Origin: an uncultured Pseudomonadota bacterium
Lineage (GTDB): Bacteria > Pseudomonadota > Gammaproteobacteria > Burkholderiales > SG8-39
Direction: 5' to 3'
Assembly: GCA_903909415.1 (NCBI GenBank)
Contig: CAIVVS010000002.1
Location: 1-64,000, forward strand
Length of the DNA stretch: 64,000 nt
The first letter of the stretch is position 1. Each line of letters starts with the position of its first letter. Both the position numbers and the translations under genes were made by a program. A model generated the notes under the pieces. That model did no database searches. It had not been told where the DNA came from and worked only from the letters and a program-made list of their open reading frames with translations. Shown here in pieces: positions 1-9,674 of this stretch.

Positions 1-1
1 G

Positions 2-85
2 CCGTACTGGAACCCGCGGCCGGTGGACCGCGCCGGCATCCGCGCGCTGCTCGAGGACGCCTGGCAGGGCCGCCGGCCCGACTGA
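2..85 (+). CDS. C-terminal end of a probable maleylacetate reductase (iron-containing alcohol dehydrogenase family), cut by the window edge
   Basis: Only the last 27 codons are present, ending in TGA at 83-85. The readable tail contains NPRPVDRAGIRALLEDAW. It resembles the extreme C terminus of maleylacetate reductases, which reduce maleylacetate to 3-oxoadipate with NAD(P)H. The call rests on this short tail and on context: an intradiol dioxygenase of the hydroxyquinol type, whose product is maleylacetate, lies 3.5 kb downstream on the same strand. An unrelated oxidoreductase cannot be excluded. Confidence 0.45.
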   Translation, partial: PYWNPRPVDRAGIRALLEDAWQGRRPD

Positions 86-148
86 ACTTCAGACAAGCAC
101 GCGCATTTTCAACAACGTCGACAACCCCACGCACCGAGGATGAGAGAC

Positions 149-1150
149 ATGGCCACGAGCAAGAAGCAACCCGCTCCCGCGAAGAAAGCCGCCCCCGCGA
201 AGGCGCCGGCGAAAGCCGCAGCGAAAATTCGCATCGGCTGGATCGGCCTGGGGCGCATGGGCTTTTCCATGTCCTACCGGCTGCTGAAGAACGGCTGCGA
301 CGTTTCGGTCTGGAACCGCACCCGCGCCAAGGCCCTGCCGCTGGCCGAGCACGGCGCCAAGGTGGTGACCAAGGTCACCGACCTGGCCGGCTGCGACATC
401 GTGTTCACCATGGTGTCCACCACCGACGACCTGAAGGAAGTGCTGTTCGGCAAGGGCGGCCTGCTCACCGGCAGGAAGAAGCCCAAGATGGTGATCGACA
501 ACTCCTCGATCTCCGAGGAAGGCTCGCTCGCCGTGCGCGCCGGCTGTGAGGCCGCAGGCGTGGCCTACCTGTGCGCGCCGGTGTCGGGCAACGGCAAGGT
601 CGCCAAGGCCGGCAAGCTGTGGGTGGTGGCCTCCGGCCCCAAGGCCTCGTTCAAGGTCGCCGAGCCCTACCTCGCGATGTTCGGCCGCGGCGTGACCTAT
701 GTCGGCGAGGGCGAACTGGCGCGCGTGTGGAAGATCGCGCACAACACCATCTTCGGCGTGATCATCCAGAGCCTGTGCGAGATCACGGTGATGGCCGAGA
801 AGGCCGGCATCCCGCGCCACGTGTTCCTGGACTCGATCAACAACAGCGTGCTCGGCTCCATGTACACCCGCTACAAGACGCCGGTGCTGGTGAACCTCAA
901 CTTCGAGGAAGTCACCTTCACGCCCAAGCTGCTGCTGAAGGACATGGACCTGGGCATGGCCGCCGCCAAGAAGTACGCGGTGCCGATGCCCGCCGCCGCC
1001 GCGACGCGCGAGTCGATCTCCAACTCGGCCGGGCGCACCGCGAAGCTGAAGAAGGACGTGGACTTCGCCATCCTGATCAAGGAGATCGCCGCCGGCGCGA
1101 ACTTCGAACTCAAGCCGGAGAAGGCCAAGGTCACCGACGGTCTTTCTTGA
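149..1150 (+). CDS. NAD(P)-dependent beta-hydroxyacid dehydrogenase family protein (3-hydroxyisobutyrate dehydrogenase-like)
   Basis: A 333-residue protein with a Rossmann nucleotide-binding motif (IGWIGLGRMG), a VSGNG substrate-binding motif and the K-x3-N catalytic signature (KIAHN) of the 3-hydroxyisobutyrate/6-phosphogluconate dehydrogenase superfamily. An Ala/Lys/Pro-rich extension of about 25 residues precedes the Rossmann fold, which is unusual. An in-frame ATG at 140 exists, but 149 sits 8 bases after GAGGA and is preferred. It lies 64 bases after the reductase tail and 74 bases before an amidohydrolase. A paralogue occurs at 2600. The substrate is unknown; a cytosolic oxidation or reduction of a small hydroxyacid or semialdehyde is expected. 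Confidence 0.8.
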   Translation: MATSKKQPAPAKKAAPAKAPAKAAAKIRIGWIGLGRMGFSMSYRLLKNGCDVSVWNRTRAKALPLAEHGAKVVTKVTDLAGCDIVFTMVSTTDDLKEVLFGKGGLLTGRKKPKMVIDNSSISEEGSLAVRAGCEAAGVAYLCAPVSGNGKVAKAGKLWVVASGPKASFKVAEPYLAMFGRGVTYVGEGELARVWKIAHNTIFGVIIQSLCEITVMAEKAGIPRHVFLDSINNSVLGSMYTRYKTPVLVNLNFEEVTFTPKLLLKDMDLGMAAAKKYAVPMPAAAATRESISNSAGRTAKLKKDVDFAILIKEIAAGANFELKPEKAKVTDGLS

Positions 1151-1224
1151 AATAGTCAATTAAAACAGCCACTTAACGAATTTTCGGGCGGTTTTCACGG
1201 GGCCCGCGCAGGAGGAGAAGGACG

Positions 1225-2583
1225 ATGGCACAGACACTGATACGCGCCGGCTGGGTGGTCACCATGGACCCGAAGCTCGGTGACATCAAGGACGGCTGCG
1301 TGCTGGTGGACGGCGAGACCATCGTCGCCGTCGGCGCCAAGCTCGCCGCGCCGGCCGGCGCGACCGTGGTGGACGCGCCCGGCGCCATCGTCATCCCCGG
1401 CCTGGTGAACGCGCACCAGCACACCTGGCAGACCGGGCTGCGCGGCGTGGCCGGCGACTGGACCATCCTCGAGTACTTCCGCCAGATGCACGCGGGCCTG
1501 GCGACCAAGTTCAAGCCCGACGACATCTACATCGCCACGCTGGTCGGCGCGCTGAACCAGATCAACTGCGGCACCACCACGCTGGTGGACTGGTGCCACA
1601 ACAACCCGACGCCGGACCACAGCGACCGCGGCATCGACGGCCTCATCGAATCCGGCATACGCGGCGCGTTCTTCCACGGCTCGCCCAAGCCCGATCCCAA
1701 GCCCGGTGCCAAGCCGTTCTGGGAAATGCCGCACCCGCGCGCCGAGGTCGAGCGCCTGAAGAAGCGCCTGCCCACCAAGGACGGCCGTGTGACCCTGGGC
1801 CTGGCCATCCTCGGGCCGCATTACTCCACCTATGACGTCGCGGTGCACGACTTCGAGCTGGCGCGCGAGTTCGGCCTGATCGCCTCCATGCACTGTGCCG
1901 GCGCCGAGGCGCGCACGCCCGACGGCTGGGACCGGCTGGCCCAGGCCGGCCTGCTGGGCGACAACAACAACATCGTCCACGGCAACAATCTGACCGACGC
2001 GCAGCTGAAGTTCATGCTGGAGCGCGGCGTGACCTTCTCGCTCACGCCCGAGACCGAGATGACGCAGGGCCACGGCTTCGCGATCACCGGTCGGCTGCGC
2101 GCGCTGGGCGCCAGGCCGTCGCTGGGCGTAGACCTGGAGTCAGGCATCTCCGGCGACATGTTCACCGTCGCGCGCGTGGCGCTGTCCACGCAGCGCGCGA
2201 TGGACAACGCCGATTCCAAGGCCAAGGCCGGCAAGCTGCCCGACACCGCGAGCATCACCTGCCGCGAGGCGCTGCAGTGGATCACCATCGAGGGCGCGCG
2301 CATGCTCAAGATGGAAGACAGGATCGGCTCGCTCGCCCCCGGCAAGCAGGCCGACCTGGTGATGGTGCAGGCCGACCAGCTCAACATGTGCCCGGTGAAC
2401 GACCCGGTGGTCTCGGTGGTCACGCAGACCAGCCTCGCGAACATCGACTCGGTGATGATCGCCGGCGCCTTCGCCAAGCGCGCCGGCAAGCTCGCGTATC
2501 CGAAGCTCGCCGAGCGCATGGCGCAGCTGGCCGACTCCGGCGGGCGCATCCTGCGCGAGATGGGTTTGGCGCGCACGGCCTGA
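1225..2583 (+). CDS. amidohydrolase of the AtzA/TrzA/cytosine deaminase-like family
   Basis: A 452-residue metal-dependent hydrolase. Visible metal ligands match the family: H64 and H66 in NAHQH, H223 in SMHCAG, H252 in NIVHGNNL and D303 in LGVDLESG. An N-terminal beta-rich segment and a C-terminal GSLAPGKQADLVMV motif are typical of the composite amidohydrolase fold. Members deaminate or dechlorinate N-heterocycles and related compounds using one metal ion. The start is supported by AGGAGGAG at 1210-1217. It lies between two beta-hydroxyacid-dehydrogenase-like genes and upstream of a ring-cleavage dioxygenase, so a role in processing a nitrogen-containing aromatic or heterocycle is plausible but inferred. 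Confidence 0.82.
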   Translation: MAQTLIRAGWVVTMDPKLGDIKDGCVLVDGETIVAVGAKLAAPAGATVVDAPGAIVIPGLVNAHQHTWQTGLRGVAGDWTILEYFRQMHAGLATKFKPDDIYIATLVGALNQINCGTTTLVDWCHNNPTPDHSDRGIDGLIESGIRGAFFHGSPKPDPKPGAKPFWEMPHPRAEVERLKKRLPTKDGRVTLGLAILGPHYSTYDVAVHDFELAREFGLIASMHCAGAEARTPDGWDRLAQAGLLGDNNNIVHGNNLTDAQLKFMLERGVTFSLTPETEMTQGHGFAITGRLRALGARPSLGVDLESGISGDMFTVARVALSTQRAMDNADSKAKAGKLPDTASITCREALQWITIEGARMLKMEDRIGSLAPGKQADLVMVQADQLNMCPVNDPVVSVVTQTSLANIDSVMIAGAFAKRAGKLAYPKLAERMAQLADSGGRILREMGLARTA

Positions 2584-2599
2584 GCGCGGCGGCACGCCG

Positions 2600-3511
2600 G
2601 TGTCCGGGATGACGCTGAAGGACCTGCCGGTCGGCTGGATCGGCGTCGGCAAGATGGGCCTGCCGATGGCGGGGCACCTCGTGTCCGTCGGCTGCCGGGT
2701 GCGGGCCTATGACACCGTGCCGGCGCGGCTGGCGCTGCTGTCCGGTGCGCAGGCGGCTGGCAGCCTGGCCGATACGGTGCGCGGCGCGTCCGTGGTGTTC
2801 TCCTCGCTGCCGGATGATGCGGCGCTGCGCGCCGTCGCCTTGTCGGCGGACGGCGCGCTGGCGGCCATGGCCCCGGGCTCGCTCTACATCGATACCAGCA
2901 CGGTGTCCCCGAAACTGTCGGCCGAGGTGGCGGCCGAGGCGGAACGGCGCGGCGTGCGCCACCTGCGTGTCACGGTGTCGGGCAACAACCATTTCGCCGA
3001 GGCCGCGACGCTCACCGTGTTCGCCTCGGGCGAGAAAGCGGACTTCGACGCCGCTCAGCCCTTGCTGGCGCGCTTCGGCCCGGTGCAGATGTACGTGGGC
3101 GAGGCCGAGCAGGCTAGGACCATCAAGCTGGTGATCAACCTGATGATCGCGGTGACCTCGGGCATGCTGGCCGAGGCGCTGGCGCTGGGCGGCAAGGGTG
3201 GTCTGGCCTGGAACACCATGCTGGAGGCGATTTCCGCCAGCGCCGTGGGCTCGCCCATCGTGAAGAGCAAGGCGCGCGAACTCGCCGCGCGCGACTTCAC
3301 CCCGACCTTCACCCCGGCGCAGCTGGGCAAGGACCTGGACCTGATGCTGGACGCGGCGCGGGAGTGGAACGTGCCGCTCACCATGACGGCGCACATGCGC
3401 CAGCTGATGCAGGCGGTGATCGCCAGCGGCCGCGGCGGCGAGGACTATGTCGCGGTGGTGAAGCTGCTGGAGGACATGGCGGGCATCGCGCCGCGCAAAG
3501 ACGTAGGATAG
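2600..3511 (+). CDS. NAD(P)-dependent beta-hydroxyacid dehydrogenase family protein, second paralogue
   Basis: A 303-residue protein with the Rossmann motif VGWIGVGKMGLPMAG, a VSGNN substrate loop and the catalytic K-x3-N motif (KLVIN), so it belongs to the same superfamily as the gene at 149. It starts at GTG 2600, or possibly at ATG 2609, 16 bases after the amidohydrolase stop, so the two are probably co-transcribed. It lacks the Lys/Ala-rich N-terminal extension of its neighbour. The substrate loop differs between the paralogues (VSGNGKVAKAGKL against VSGNNHFAEAATL), suggesting different substrates or steps. Family assignment is strong; the reaction is unknown. Confidence 0.8.
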   Translation: MSGMTLKDLPVGWIGVGKMGLPMAGHLVSVGCRVRAYDTVPARLALLSGAQAAGSLADTVRGASVVFSSLPDDAALRAVALSADGALAAMAPGSLYIDTSTVSPKLSAEVAAEAERRGVRHLRVTVSGNNHFAEAATLTVFASGEKADFDAAQPLLARFGPVQMYVGEAEQARTIKLVINLMIAVTSGMLAEALALGGKGGLAWNTMLEAISASAVGSPIVKSKARELAARDFTPTFTPAQLGKDLDLMLDAAREWNVPLTMTAHMRQLMQAVIASGRGGEDYVAVVKLLEDMAGIAPRKDVG

Positions 3512-3539
3512 TCTGCAGCACCAAACAACGGAGACGAGC

Positions 3540-4427
3540 ATGACGGCAAGAGACCTGAACGAGAAGACCATCACCCCGGCGGTGATCGACCGCATGAAGC
3601 GCGCCAAGAGCAAGCGCTTCAAGCAGGTGATGGGCAGCCTGGTCACCCACCTGCACCAGTTCGCGCGCGACGTGAAGCTGACCGAGGCGGAGTGGATGGA
3701 GGGCATCCAGTTCCTCACCGCCACCGGCCACAAGAGTGACGACAAGCGCCAGGAGTTCATCCTGCTGTCGGACACGCTGGGCCTGTCCACGCTGGTCACG
3801 CAGATGAACCACCGCAGCGAGAAGAAGGAGACCGAGCAGACCGTGTTCGGACCCTTCCACCGCCTGAACGCGCCGAAGTACAAGCTGGGCGAGAACATCT
3901 CCAAGGGCATCAAGGGCACGCCCTGCTTCGTCTCGGGCACGGTGCGCGACGCCGCCGGCAAGCCGATCAAGGGCGTGACCGTGGACGTGTGGCACTCGGA
4001 CGACATCGGCTTCTACGACGTGCAGCGGCCCGAGTGGAAGGGCGCGCACCGCATGCGCGGCGTGTTCAAGCCCGATTCCAAGGGCGCCTTCCACCTCTGG
4101 ACCATCAAGCCGCGCTACTACCCGGTGCCGACCGACGGCCCGGTGGGCAAGCTGCTCAAGGCCTCGGCGCGCCACCCGATGCGCCCGGCGCACGTGCACT
4201 TCCTGATCATGGCCCCGGGCTACGACCCGCTGGTGACGCACGTGTTCACGCACGATGACCGCTACCTGGATTCCGACGCGGTGTTCGGCGTGAGGAACGC
4301 CCTGATCCGCCGCTTCGAGCGCCACCCGGCCGGCTCCGCCGCCCCGGACGGCACCAAGCCGAAGAAGGGCTGGACCAGCGTGCACTACGACTTCGTGCTG
4401 AGGAAGCTCAAGGCCAAGAAGAAGTAA
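3540..4427 (+). CDS. intradiol ring-cleavage dioxygenase, hydroxyquinol 1,2-dioxygenase type
   Basis: A 295-residue non-haem Fe(III) dioxygenase. The N-terminal dimerisation helices (TLGLSTLVTQMNHR) are followed by the catalytic beta-sandwich. Ligand candidates are Y159 in DIGFYDVQ, Y194 in RYYPVPTDGP, and H218 and H220 in RPAHVHF, all in the expected spacing. Length and N-terminal region suit hydroxyquinol or catechol 1,2-dioxygenases rather than the protocatechuate enzyme. Hydroxyquinol cleavage yields maleylacetate, fitting the maleylacetate-reductase-like tail at the window start. The start lies shortly after GGAGACG. The gene is last in the plus-strand set and is followed by a terminator. 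Exact substrate among catechol, chlorocatechol and hydroxyquinol is inferred. Confidence 0.82.
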   Translation: MTARDLNEKTITPAVIDRMKRAKSKRFKQVMGSLVTHLHQFARDVKLTEAEWMEGIQFLTATGHKSDDKRQEFILLSDTLGLSTLVTQMNHRSEKKETEQTVFGPFHRLNAPKYKLGENISKGIKGTPCFVSGTVRDAAGKPIKGVTVDVWHSDDIGFYDVQRPEWKGAHRMRGVFKPDSKGAFHLWTIKPRYYPVPTDGPVGKLLKASARHPMRPAHVHFLIMAPGYDPLVTHVFTHDDRYLDSDAVFGVRNALIRRFERHPAGSAAPDGTKPKKGWTSVHYDFVLRKLKAKKK

Positions 4428-4461
4428 GCGCTGCGCCTGCAAGGGCGCTGGAACGGAACAG

Positions 4462-4490
4462 GGCGCCGGGATCATCCCCGCGCCTTTTTT
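4462..4490 (+). terminator. Rho-independent terminator after the ring-cleavage dioxygenase
   Basis: GGCGC, one C.C mismatch and GGG (4462-4470) pair with CCC, C and GCGCC (4476-4484) around a 5-base loop. Six T residues follow at 4485-4490. It ends the plus-strand catabolic set 34 bases after the stop codon. Confidence 0.75.
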
Positions 4491-4543
4491 CATTCTGGCT
4501 CGCCGCCTGCGGCGCCGTCCGGAATGCGGACCCGCGAAGTAAT

Positions 4544-4636
4544 GTCATTCCCGCGAAAGCGGGAATCCAGCGTCGTTCGGGCAACGGCAACGCCGCTAGA
4601 TTCCGGCTCGCCGCCTGCGGCGCCGTCCGGAATGAC
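4544..4636. repeat. 93-bp hairpin-forming intergenic repeat, copy 1
   Basis: The unit begins GTCATTCC and ends GGAATGAC, so its ends are inverted. It contains the perfect palindrome ATTCCCGC-GAAA-GCGGGAAT at 4547-4566 with a GAAA tetraloop. A second copy lies at 4677-4769, and a partial right half (CTGGCTCGCC to CCGGAATG) lies at about 4494-4526. No coding sequence is seen in the 363-base gap 4428-4790 apart from the terminator and these repeats. Confidence 0.8.
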
Positions 4637-4676
4637 GGTGTCCCGCGTTATGCGCGCCCCGGCTCTGCGCAGTTAG

Positions 4677-4769
4677 GTCATTCCCGCGAAAGCGGGAATC
4701 CAGCGTCGTTTGGGCCAGGGCAACGCCGCTGGATTCCGGCTCGCCACCTCCGGTGACGTCCGGGATGAC
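4677..4769. repeat. 93-bp hairpin-forming intergenic repeat, copy 2
   Basis: Same length and layout as copy 1: GTCATTCC start, the palindrome with GAAA loop at 4680-4699, then CCAGCGTCGTT, CAACGCCGCT and GATTCCGGCTCGCC, ending GGGATGAC. It differs from copy 1 at a handful of positions (for example GCCACCTCCGGTGACGTC against GCCGCCTGCGGCGCCGTC). The repeats sit between two convergent transcription units, a usual site for REP-like elements. Confidence 0.8.
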
Positions 4770-4790
4770 GGTTACCGCGGGGTTGCCGCC

Positions 4791-5547
<757 letters not shown>

Positions 5548-5558
<11 letters not shown>

Positions 5559-7371
5559 GGGGCTTGCCCAGGTAGGCCTCGACCACGTCGGGCTGGCGCA
5601 TCACCGCGTGCGGCTCGCCCTCGGCGATCACGCGGCCGTAGGACAGCACCACCACGCGGTCGGTGAGTTCCATCACCGCGCGCATCACGTGCTCGACGAA
5701 GACGATGGTCGCGCCCTGGTCGCGGATGGCGCGGATGGTGCGGATCGCGCCGTCGATCTCCGAGGGCGTGAGGCCTGACAGCACCTCGTCCAGGAACAGC
5801 AGGCCCGGGCGCGAGGCCAGCGCGCGCGCCAGTTCCAGGAACTTGCGCTGGTGCAGGTTGAGCTCGTCGGGCAGGGCCTTGGCGCGCCCGGCCAGGCCGG
5901 TGAACTCCAGCCAGCGCATCGCCTCGCGCTCGGCCTCGGCGCGGCTCATCGCCGAGTGCCCGAACATGCCCGGCAGGGCGACGTTCTCCAGCACCGTGAG
6001 GTGCGCGAACGGCCGGGGGATCTGGTAGGTGCGGGCGATGCCCTGGTGGGCGACGCGGTGCGCCGGCAGGCCGACCAGTTCCTTGCCGTGGTACAGGATG
6101 CTGCCGCCGGTGGCGCGGTAGTGGCCGCTCACCACGTTGATCATGGTGGACTTGCCCGAGCCGTTCGGGCCGACCAGGCCGAGGATCTCGCCGCGGCGGA
6201 TCTCCATGTCCACCCGGTCCAGCGCCAGCACGCCACTGAAGGCCTTGGACACGCCGCGCGCGGCCAGGATGGCCTCGCCGTGCTCGACATGGGTGAGCGT
6301 CGGGCCGGAAGCCCTGCCGTCCTCGCGCGGCTGCGCGGGGATGGTCGCGGCCCCGCCATGGCCCGCCTCGCCGTGGCCCGCCTCGGCGGAGGGAGCGGCG
6401 GCCCGCTCGGCCTTCAGCTTGCGCCGGTGCAGGACCTTGACCACCTGTCCCACCACGCCGTCGGGCATGAACAGGATCACCACGATCAGGATCAGGCCGG
6501 TGAGCGCGCGCCCGACCACGGCGTAGTCGCCCGCGGTGAAGGCGTAGAGCAGCGCGGTGACGATAGCCGCGCCGATCGCCGGGCCGTACCACTGGCGGGT
6601 ACCGCCGAGCACGCTCATCAGCACCACGTACAGCGGCACCAGGATGGAGAAGGTCTCGCCCACGGTGACGTAGGACACGAAGATCGCGTGGATGCCGCCG
6701 GCCACGCCCGCCAGCGCGCAGGACAGGCCGAAGGCCACCAGCTTGTAGCGGTAGGTCGGCACGCCCATCACCTCGGCCACGTCCTCGTCGTCGTGGATGG
6801 CGAACAGGCCGGTCCCGAGGCGCGCGCGCTGCACCGCCCACGCCACCCACAGCGTGATCACCGCCAGCGACATGGCGAGGAAGTAGAAGGTGGAGGAAGG
6901 CGAGGGCATGATCGCCGGCACCGGCACCGCGCTCAGGTACACGCCCGGGCCGCCGTCGATCGGCGTGTTCAGGATGATGGTGGCGAGCACGAAGGTCACC
7001 GCCAGGGTCAGCAGCGCGAACAGCTCGCCGCGCACGTTCTTGGCGCGGAACACCACCGCGCCCAGCGCCATGCCGGACAGGGCCGACACCACGGCGGCCA
7101 CGGGCAGGGTCCACAGGAACGGCCAGTCGAGCTTGCCCGACAGCACCGCGGTCGTGTACATGCCCACGCCGAAGAAGGCGCCGTGGCCGAACGAGAAGTA
7201 GCCGGAGTAGCCCGACAGGATGTTCCACGAGGTGGCGAGCACGATCCAGTGCGCCACCAGGTACAGGAAGGACTCGTAGAAGGCCGGCAGCTTGAGCAGC
7301 GGCAGGCAGGCCAGCACCGCGCCGGCGATGACAAAGCGGGCGGTGACCGGGATGCGCGACAGGGCGTTCAT
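5548..7371 (-). CDS. fused ABC transporter permease/ATPase (LivM-LivG fusion)
   Basis: A 607-residue protein. Residues 1 to about 320 are a LivM-type permease with many hydrophobic segments and the conserved SGYSGYFSFGHGAFFGVG stretch. An Ala/Gly-rich linker follows, then about 245 residues of LivG-type ATPase with Walker A GPNGSGKST and Walker B LLFLDEVLSGLTP. The signature motif reads LNLHQRKFLELARAL rather than LSGGQ, a variant known in this LivG branch. Fusion of the two is found in several proteobacterial Liv systems. It lies 10 bases after livH and overlaps livF by 11 bases, so it belongs to one operon. Confidence 0.9.
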
Positions 7372-7381
7372 GGCACGCCCC

Positions 7382-8230
7382 TCAGAGCTTCTCGGGCCGC
7401 AGCAGCAGCACCAGGATCAGCAGCGAGAACGACACCAGCGGCGCCCAGGCCGGCGCGGTCAGCGCCTGCGTGACGGATTCGGACACCCCGATGACGATGC
7501 CGGCGACCAGCGGGCCGATGGGATTGCCCAGGCCGCCTATCATCACCGCGGCGAACACCACGCCCACCCAGGCGTAGATCTGCGAGGGGGCGAGCGTGTA
7601 GGACATCGCCAGGCACAGCCCGGCCACGCCGGCGAAGGCGGCGGCCACGCCCGAGAGCAGCAGGGCCAGCGCCTTCTCGTTCACGCCGAAGGCCGAGGCA
7701 ATCGGGCCGTCCTCGGCGGCGGCGCGCATCGCGCGGCCCAGGTCGGTGTAGCGCAGCGCCGCCCAGGTGAGTCCGGCCAGCACCACGGCCACGATGAGCG
7801 TCAGCAGCTCGGGCAGCGGGATGAACAGCGAGCCGACCTTGTATTTCACCGCCGCGTACTCCGACTCCAGGCGCCGGTAGTCCGCGGTCCACACCCACTG
7901 GATCAGGCTCTCGATGATCACCGTCATGCCGAAGGTGACCAGCAGCGAGCTGAACGGCGACACCGAGAACTTCGCCAGCACCCAGTGCACCGCCACGCCG
8001 AACAGGAAGAAGCAGGGCACGATCACCAGCAGCGTCGCCAGCGGGTCCATGCCCATGTGGGCCAGCTGGTAGCTGAGGTAGGCGCCGAGGAAGGCGAGCG
8101 CGAAGTGCGCCAGGTTGATCTGGCGCAGCATCCCCCACGACAGCGACAGGCCCAGCCCGAACAGCCCGTAGAGGGCACCGATGAAGATGCCCGACAGGAT
8201 GGACTGTCCGAGCAGGGTCAGGCTGGGCAA
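7382..8230 (-). CDS. livH: branched-chain amino acid-type ABC transporter permease LivH
   Basis: A 282-residue inner-membrane permease with about eight hydrophobic segments. Family-typical stretches include the N-terminal GALYGLFGLGLSLSWGMLRQINLAHF and, in the second half, FAAVMIGGLGNPIGPLVAG. It should form the transmembrane pathway together with the LivM part of the next gene. It starts 54 bases after the first binding-protein gene stop and ends 10 bases before the LivM-LivG fusion. Confidence 0.9.
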   Translation of the reverse strand: MPSLTLLGQSILSGIFIGALYGLFGLGLSLSWGMLRQINLAHFALAFLGAYLSYQLAHMGMDPLATLLVIVPCFFLFGVAVHWVLAKFSVSPFSSLLVTFGMTVIIESLIQWVWTADYRRLESEYAAVKYKVGSLFIPLPELLTLIVAVVLAGLTWAALRYTDLGRAMRAAAEDGPIASAFGVNEKALALLLSGVAAAFAGVAGLCLAMSYTLAPSQIYAWVGVVFAAVMIGGLGNPIGPLVAGIVIGVSESVTQALTAPAWAPLVSFSLLILVLLLRPEKL

Positions 8231-8284
8231 GGCGGCTTCTCCGTCGCGTCGTCGTTCGGGTTCAGGCTGGGTGGCGGGCGTGCG

Positions 8285-9523
8285 TCACTGAAGGATGCGC
8301 GCGTTCGGGGCGGCGAATTCCTTCGGCCAGACCACCGTCCACTTGCCGTCCTGAACCTGCTTGACCTTGTACAGGTCGGTGCCCTTCATGAAGTTGTTCG
8401 GGCCGTCCCAGCGCACCGGGCCGATGATAGTGTTCACCCGGTTGGCGCGCAGCCACGCGGCGATCGCCTTGTCGTCCAGCGAACGGGTCGCGTTGACCGC
8501 GGCCTCCAGCGCCTGCCAGCTGGCGAAGTTCACCGCCGCCATCAGCTCCACCGAGGTGTCGGGCAGGCCGGCCTTGGTGGCGCGCTCGTTGTAGGTCTTC
8601 ACGAACTCGGCGGCCACCGGGTTGTTGGTGAACGGGGCGTGTTCCTCGAAGGTGGTGAGCGCCATCACGCCGCGGCCGTCTGGCGACTTGGACATCGGGC
8701 CGGGCGCCGGGAACATGTGGAACTGCAGCGCCGGGCGGTAGTCGACCTTCTTCATCGCGTCGATCAGCAGGTTGCCTTCCAGGCCGACCGCGCCGACCCA
8801 GAGGAACTCGGCGTTGGCTTCCTTGAGGCGGGTGGCGATGGCGCCGAAGTCGCGGTTGCCGAAGTCCCAGTCGAGCCAGATGACTTCCTTGATGCCGCGC
8901 TTCTTGGCCGCCTCGCGCGCGCCGTTGGACACGAAGTGCACCGAGGGGAACTTGCTGGAGACGATGGCCACGGTCTTGGGCGGGCGCGGCGCCGAGGCGA
9001 CCGCGTCGAACACCAGGTTGGGCCAGACGTTCTCGATGTCGAAGGCCTGGCCGCCGACGGAGAACTGCATGTCGTACTTGGCCAGCGCGGGCAGGCCGAA
9101 GGTGTTGTGCGGCAGCACCTTGTTGTAGCGCTGCGCCACGCCCATCGCTGAGAGGATGGCCTGGGTGCCGTACGGCCCCATGAGCAGGTCCACCTTGTCC
9201 ACGGTGACCAGCTGCTCGTACAGCGTGCGCGCGAGGTCGGCGCGCGACTGGTCGTCCTTGAGCACCCACTCGATCTGGCGGCCCATCAGGCCGCCGCGCT
9301 TGTTGATGCCCTCGACCGCGATCTCGCTGGCGATCCTGTGCACCACGCCGGTTCCCGCGAGCGGGCCGGTGAGCGCGAGCGTGCCGCCGACCTTCACCGG
9401 GCCGCCCTGCGCGAGCGCCGTGCCCGCGACCAGGGCCAATGCGGTTCCCAGTGACTTCGCCGCCGCCAGCAGCGCGTGTTTCGTCCTCGCGCGATCGGTC
9501 CCCGCGCTTTCAGTCGTGGTCAT
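8285..9523 (-). CDS. Liv-type ABC transporter substrate-binding protein 1
   Basis: A 412-residue periplasmic binding protein of the LivK/Peripla_BP_6 type. An N-terminal signal region ends near GTALAQGG, followed by VKVGGTLALTGPLAGTG and DDQSRADLARTLYEQLV. The start at 9523 is chosen because GGAGGAGG precedes it; an open upstream extension of 79 codons has no such support and would bury the signal peptide. It is a close paralogue of the protein at 12384. It delivers the substrate to the LivH/LivM-LivG/LivF importer encoded immediately downstream. No ligand can be named from sequence alone. Confidence 0.9.
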   Translation of the reverse strand: MTTTESAGTDRARTKHALLAAAKSLGTALALVAGTALAQGGPVKVGGTLALTGPLAGTGVVHRIASEIAVEGINKRGGLMGRQIEWVLKDDQSRADLARTLYEQLVTVDKVDLLMGPYGTQAILSAMGVAQRYNKVLPHNTFGLPALAKYDMQFSVGGQAFDIENVWPNLVFDAVASAPRPPKTVAIVSSKFPSVHFVSNGAREAAKKRGIKEVIWLDWDFGNRDFGAIATRLKEANAEFLWVGAVGLEGNLLIDAMKKVDYRPALQFHMFPAPGPMSKSPDGRGVMALTTFEEHAPFTNNPVAAEFVKTYNERATKAGLPDTSVELMAAVNFASWQALEAAVNATRSLDDKAIAAWLRANRVNTIIGPVRWDGPNNFMKGTDLYKVKQVQDGKWTVVWPKEFAAPNARILQ

Positions 9524-9674
9524 GGTGCCTCCTCCAGTGGTTTGCCCGGATGCGCCGGGCGCTGTGTCGGAATGCCGTGCTTCCGGATGCCACGGTCCTG
9601 TGCCGGACCTTGGGGTGACTCTGAGTGATTCTGGGTGTTCCTGTGCGCTTCGGCCTGCTGCTGCGGAAGCAGGT

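Noticed and set aside
89..1159. Long open frames antisense to real genes (for example 89-1159 minus, 5851-7473 plus, 7292-9151 plus, 37835-40423 minus)
   Set aside because: They are His/Arg/Gly/Ala-rich translations opposite conserved genes, without domains or ribosome sites. This is expected from high GC at third codon positions.
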